Shown here one piece after another: positions 61,306 through 64,000 of a stretch of DNA of 64,000 nt; position 1 is the stretch's first letter, and the number at the start of each line of letters is the position of its first letter. A program made the translations under genes and the position numbers. This stretch comes from Akkermansia sp. (GTDB lineage Bacteria > Verrucomicrobiota > Verrucomicrobiia > Verrucomicrobiales > Akkermansiaceae). The notes under the pieces are model-generated. The model did not search any database and was not told where the DNA came from. It saw only the letters and a program-made list of their open reading frames with translations. The DNA is taken from the NCBI GenBank assembly GCA_017517805.1, contig JAFWYD010000081.1, positions 1-64,000 on the forward strand, written 5' to 3'.

Positions 61306-62313
61306 TCATTCCTGCAACAGAGCGGCAGGAACGATGTTATCCCATTGGGAGACATCGCTACCGTGGCCTTTGTGAATGACGCTCCCATCGGGCTTCACAA
61401 AAATCGCATGCGGGATTCCGCGTGGCGAAGAAAAACCAGGGAGATTCAGTTTGCCTGCATCATTCCAGTTTGTCATGACGGCCGGAAATGTCATACCGTA
61501 CTTTTGGACATAGGCCTTGCCGGCACGCTCGGTCGAATCGTAGCAGAGCAGGACCAGTTCACCACCGGCCTTCTTGATATCGGCGTATGCTTTTACAATG
61601 CCAGGCATGGCCGCGCGGCAGGGGCCGCACCAGGAGGCAGAGCAGAGGTAGATGTAGAATCTGGCATCGGTGGCAGGCTTAGTCTCCGTTATATAGCTGA
61701 GTCCCTCAAGTGCTTCACCCACGGTTGCAAGAGTGCAGCCTGCACCGGGCTGGCCACCAGTTGACTCTTCTTTTTCGGGCTGGGGGGAGTATCCTGCAGT
61801 GGGCGTGGTATTCTTGCCTCCCGACGCACCGCAGGTATATTGTCTCCAGGTCAGGAGAGATGCGCCGTGACCGCTGTGGAGCTTGCGACCCTTGGCATCA
61901 ACGATGATGACGTGGGGAATCCCTCTGGGGGGAACATAGCCGGGGAGTCCCAAATTTCCAATCCCGGTCGCTGATGTATGGATAACGGGAATCTCCGTGT
62001 TGTACGATTTGATATACTTTGCGGCCTCCTCAACAGTTTTATCAACATTCACCACGATGAGTTCGCCACCAGCATCTTTGATGGATTTGTACTCGGCCAC
62101 AACGCTGGGCATGATGGCACGGCAGGGGCCGCACCAGGAGGCCGAGCTCAGGTAAACGTAGAAATCAGCATTGCTCCTCGGGCGGGCTCCGGTAGCATAA
62201 TTCTGCTGTTCCAACGCTTCCGGGAAATCAGCAACGGGAGCTTCCTCCTGCGCCAGCACCACATTGAATGCGAAACCGGCAGCAATGAATGCAGAGATGA
62301 GAGTGTTTTTCAT
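61306..62313 (-). CDS. Secreted protein with two tandem thioredoxin-fold domains
   Basis: The protein (335 aa) has a signal peptide (to about residue 21) and two copies of a TlpA/thioredoxin-like domain, each with ASWCGPCRA and a cis-Pro loop (RGIPHVIIVD in the first, RGIPHAIFVK in the second). The halves are joined by a Gly/Thr/Pro/Glu-rich linker with two further cysteines. Both active sites look intact, so it should be a periplasmic disulfide reductase or isomerase. Its partner is unknown. A TATAAT hexamer lies 6 nt before its ATG, over the end of the nitroreductase gene. Confidence 0.88.
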   Translation of the reverse strand: MKNTLISAFIAAGFAFNVVLAQEEAPVADFPEALEQQNYATGARPRSNADFYVYLSSASWCGPCRAIMPSVVAEYKSIKDAGGELIVVNVDKTVEEAAKYIKSYNTEIPVIHTSATGIGNLGLPGYVPPRGIPHVIIVDAKGRKLHSGHGASLLTWRQYTCGASGGKNTTPTAGYSPQPEKEESTGGQPGAGCTLATVGEALEGLSYITETKPATDARFYIYLCSASWCGPCRAAMPGIVKAYADIKKAGGELVLLCYDSTERAGKAYVQKYGMTFPAVMTNWNDAGKLNLPGFSSPRGIPHAIFVKPDGSVIHKGHGSDVSQWDNIVPAALLQE

Positions 62314-62319
62314 AAGTGT

Positions 62320-62325
62320 ATTATA
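62320..62325 (-). promoter_or_regulatory. -10 hexamer of the double-thioredoxin gene
   Basis: Consensus TATAAT on the minus strand, 6 nt before the ATG. A -35 match at 17 bp is poor. Confidence 0.45.
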
Positions 62326-62327
62326 TT

Positions 62328-62849
62328 TCAGAGTCTGATGATGTACCCCTCCTTGCGGGGTTTTGGCGGCAGGATGCCACCTTCAGCAATATTGCCAAGG
62401 ATACAGATGGCGAGTCCGGCCATGTGTGAGGGGATTCCCCAGGCGGCGAGAAGTTCAGCGCCCTCAGGGTATTCGAACATCTGGCGACCACGGTTAATCC
62501 AGCAGGACCCCAGACCAGCAGCATGGGCAGCATTCAGCAGGTTTGCCATGACCATGCAGGCATCTTCATGACCTGTGCTGTTCGTGGTATCCTCAAAAAC
62601 GACAACGGCTGTGGGAGCACCATAGAAGGGATCCCGGTTTGTACCCATCACCCGGGCATTCAGCTCAGAGAGCTTCGCAAGCAGTTCCGGGTCCTGCACC
62701 ACCACCATCAGCGGACTCTGCTGTCCGTGCCCCGTCGGCGCATAGGTCGCGGCTTCCAGCACGGCGGCAAGTTGCTCTTCAGAAACTTGTTCACTTGTGT
62801 ATTTACGGCAGCTGCGCCGGGTCTTCAGATCAATCAGTGTTTCTTTCAT
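62328..62849 (-). CDS. Nitroreductase-family flavoprotein
   Basis: The protein (173 aa) begins with the family pattern IDLKTRRSCRKYTSEQVSEE and has EAATYAPTGHGQQSPL, where FMN phosphate is bound, and GLGSCWINRG near the dimer interface. Such enzymes use FMN to reduce nitro groups, quinones or flavins; the real substrate is unknown. The size is that of the short nitroreductase type. It overlaps the small frameshifted gene upstream by 20 bases and is probably driven by the promoter at 62999-63027. Confidence 0.9.
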   Translation of the reverse strand: MKETLIDLKTRRSCRKYTSEQVSEEQLAAVLEAATYAPTGHGQQSPLMVVVQDPELLAKLSELNARVMGTNRDPFYGAPTAVVVFEDTTNSTGHEDACMVMANLLNAAHAAGLGSCWINRGRQMFEYPEGAELLAAWGIPSHMAGLAICILGNIAEGGILPPKPRKEGYIIRL

Positions 62850-62989
62850 TGTCTTTATTCTTCAGTATCTTCTTCTGTTCGCGTTTCTCTTCGCGAGTCT
62901 GTTTCTTATCATCCTTGGCTACAGCGGGTGCCGCAGCACAGCAGGCGAGCCCCATCAGCAGGGAGTGGTAGAAAAATACTTCGTTTCAC
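62830..62989 (-). pseudogene. Frameshifted small secreted protein gene
   Basis: A GTG at 62989, 9 nt after a good promoter, opens VKRSIFLPL, a typical signal-peptide start, but this frame then leaves it and stops after 26 codons. Moving +1 after the codons for LPL (at CTC-C-CTG) gives LLMGLACCAAAPAVA followed by KDDKKQTREEKREQKKI, a complete signal peptide with a charged mature part of about 30 residues that ends at 62830. The alternative intact frame is 62955-62830 (41 aa, starting MGLACC). One extra base, either real or a sequencing error, would explain it. Confidence 0.5.
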
Positions 62990-62998
62990 ATCGTGACC

Positions 62999-63027
62999 AT
63001 TCTAGCAGTTATAGCATCATGCGTCAA
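62999..63027 (-). promoter_or_regulatory. Promoter upstream of the frameshifted gene and nitroreductase
   Basis: On the minus strand, -35 TTGACG (63022-63027), 17 bp, -10 TAGAAT (62999-63004). A GTG lies 9 nt downstream; the ATG at 7 nt is followed directly by a stop. Confidence 0.6.
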
Positions 63028-63035
63028 TTAGATTT

Positions 63036-64000
63036 CTACATGAATGAATAGGCATCAATATCAAGGCTGAGGGTCACTCCTTCTCCACAGTTCAGCGCAG
63101 CAATTTCGCGACTGCATATATCGGAAAGCATCCTGGCAGATGGAGCTTTGAGTGTGCACTGGTAGCGGAATTGGCCGTAGGTTTTTGCCAGGGGGGCGGG
63201 CAGGGGCGTGCTTATCTGCACCTGCGGTGGCAATGCTGCCACGAGATGCCGGTGCAGGGTTTCCATTGCAAGGCAGGCGATTCCTTCCTGTTCACTCTTG
63301 GCGGTGATGACCGCCATGTGACAAAAGGGCGGGAAGTTCATCATCTGGCGTAGTTCCAGCTCCGTTTCAGCGAAGCCATCCGTATCATGCCGCCGGGCAA
63401 ACTGAATGGCCGCAGCTTGCGGATTATAGGTCTGGATAATGACTTCGCCGTCCAGGTCGCCACGGCCTGCCCGGCCGGCGACCTGCGTAAGAAGCTGGAA
63501 AGTACGCTCAGCCGCCCGCGGGTCGGGGATATTCAACCCCAGGTCTGCATTCAGAACCCCCACGAGGGTCACTCCCGGAAAATCCAGCCCCTTGGAAATC
63601 ATCTGGGTTCCCAGCAGGATATCGGTCCGGTGCGCACGGAAATCACTCAGAATATCGCGGAGGGCATTCTTCCTGGTGGTCACATCGGCATCAACTCTCT
63701 GCAGCCTGGCTTCCGGGAAGCAGCGGCGCAATACGGCCTCCACTTTCTGGGTTCCGTACCCTTCCAGAGCAATATTTTGCGTATGGCACTCCGGGCAACG
63801 GGGTGGCACGACTTGCCGATACCCGCAGATATGGCAAACCAGCCGGTTTTCTGTGGCATGGTAGGTCATAGGCAGGGCGCAGTATTCGCAGTGTGCCGTA
63901 TAACCACACTCCGGGCATTGGAGGGCTCTGGCAAATCCTCGCCGGTTGAGCAGCAGAATAGTTTGTTCTCCTTTGTTGAGTCTCTCGTCGATAGCCATGC
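63036..64000 (-). CDS. priA: Primosomal protein N' (PriA helicase), C-terminal part, 5' end outside window
   Basis: The visible 321 residues are the C-terminal half of PriA, the helicase that restarts stalled replication forks. Two zinc-binding clusters are present (CPECGYTAHCEYC and CHICGYRQVVPPRCPEC). They are followed by helicase motifs ILLGTQMISKGLDFPGVTLV and LLTQVAGRAGRGD. PriA is normally about 730 residues, so the Met near 63998 is internal and the gene continues past the window. Confidence 0.95.
   Translation of the reverse strand, partial: MAIDERLNKGEQTILLLNRRGFARALQCPECGYTAHCEYCALPMTYHATENRLVCHICGYRQVVPPRCPECHTQNIALEGYGTQKVEAVLRRCFPEARLQRVDADVTTRKNALRDILSDFRAHRTDILLGTQMISKGLDFPGVTLVGVLNADLGLNIPDPRAAERTFQLLTQVAGRAGRGDLDGEVIIQTYNPQAAAIQFARRHDTDGFAETELELRQMMNFPPFCHMAVITAKSEQEGIACLAMETLHRHLVAALPPQVQISTPLPAPLAKTYGQFRYQCTLKAPSARMLSDICSREIAALNCGEGVTLSLDIDAYSFM

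Overview
The window looks like a chromosome segment from a mucin-adapted member of Verrucomicrobiota, most likely Akkermansia or a close relative. This is inferred from two secreted GH20 hexosaminidases, a GH110-type alpha-galactosidase, a PEP-CTERM-sorted protein, many short secreted or lipoprotein genes without recognisable families, and a moderately GC-rich coding style. No rRNA, tRNA, IS element, prophage or CRISPR array was found. Coding density is very high, and the only gene-free stretch over 300 bases is the AT-rich region upstream of dnaA (49720-50098).

Layout. 1-8.4 kb: the 3' end of a secreted protein, then glnS-ribBA, rnc, miaB-transglutaminase, and a marR-pgeF-ygfA operon. 8.4-14.5 kb: valS with two small downstream genes, a secreted protein with a possible caspase-like fold, and an operon of histidine phosphatase, mscL and an HU-like gene. 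14.5-24.5 kb: parE translationally coupled to two PA14-like secreted paralogs with poly-lysine tails, then an M50 protease, proS, and a GT8-lnt group. 24.5-30.4 kb: ferredoxin, a DciA-like gene and the tandem GH20 genes. 30.4-36.8 kb: a seven-gene operon clpP-clpX-tsaD-degenerate nuclease-DUF3592-NERD helicase-small lipoprotein. 36.9-45 kb: two secreted/lipoprotein genes, yggL-gltA, and gltX-queA-DUF805-lipoprotein. 45-48.3 kb: an IdeS/Mac-like cysteine peptidase with a PEP-CTERM tail, and an rrf2-GH110 operon. 48.3-50.1 kb: dnaA and its upstream region. 50.1-59.6 kb: a tightly packed seven-gene operon led by a three-gene GTPase module. 59.7-64 kb: panC-lolD, a double-thioredoxin protein, a nitroreductase, a frameshifted small secreted gene and the 3' part of priA.

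The most notable locus is 52896-59580. It encodes an FHA-like/GYF-like/zinc-ribbon P-loop GTPase, a membrane protein whose N-terminus resembles the GAP1 (GTPase-associated protein 1) domain of predicted NTP-dependent conflict systems, and a third membrane protein with coiled coil. A strong promoter precedes the module, and it is co-directional with phosphodiesterase, phosphopantetheinyl transferase, CPBP protease and thiL genes.

A second theme is regulatory. About nineteen genes have a sigma70-type -10 hexamer only 6-11 nt upstream of the start codon, usually with a -35 hexamer at 16-18 bp spacing. This predicts leaderless or nearly leaderless mRNAs for many housekeeping genes, including glnS, valS, proS and gltX. 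I used these promoters to choose several start codons. All promoter and function calls are sequence readings, with no database search or experiment behind them.
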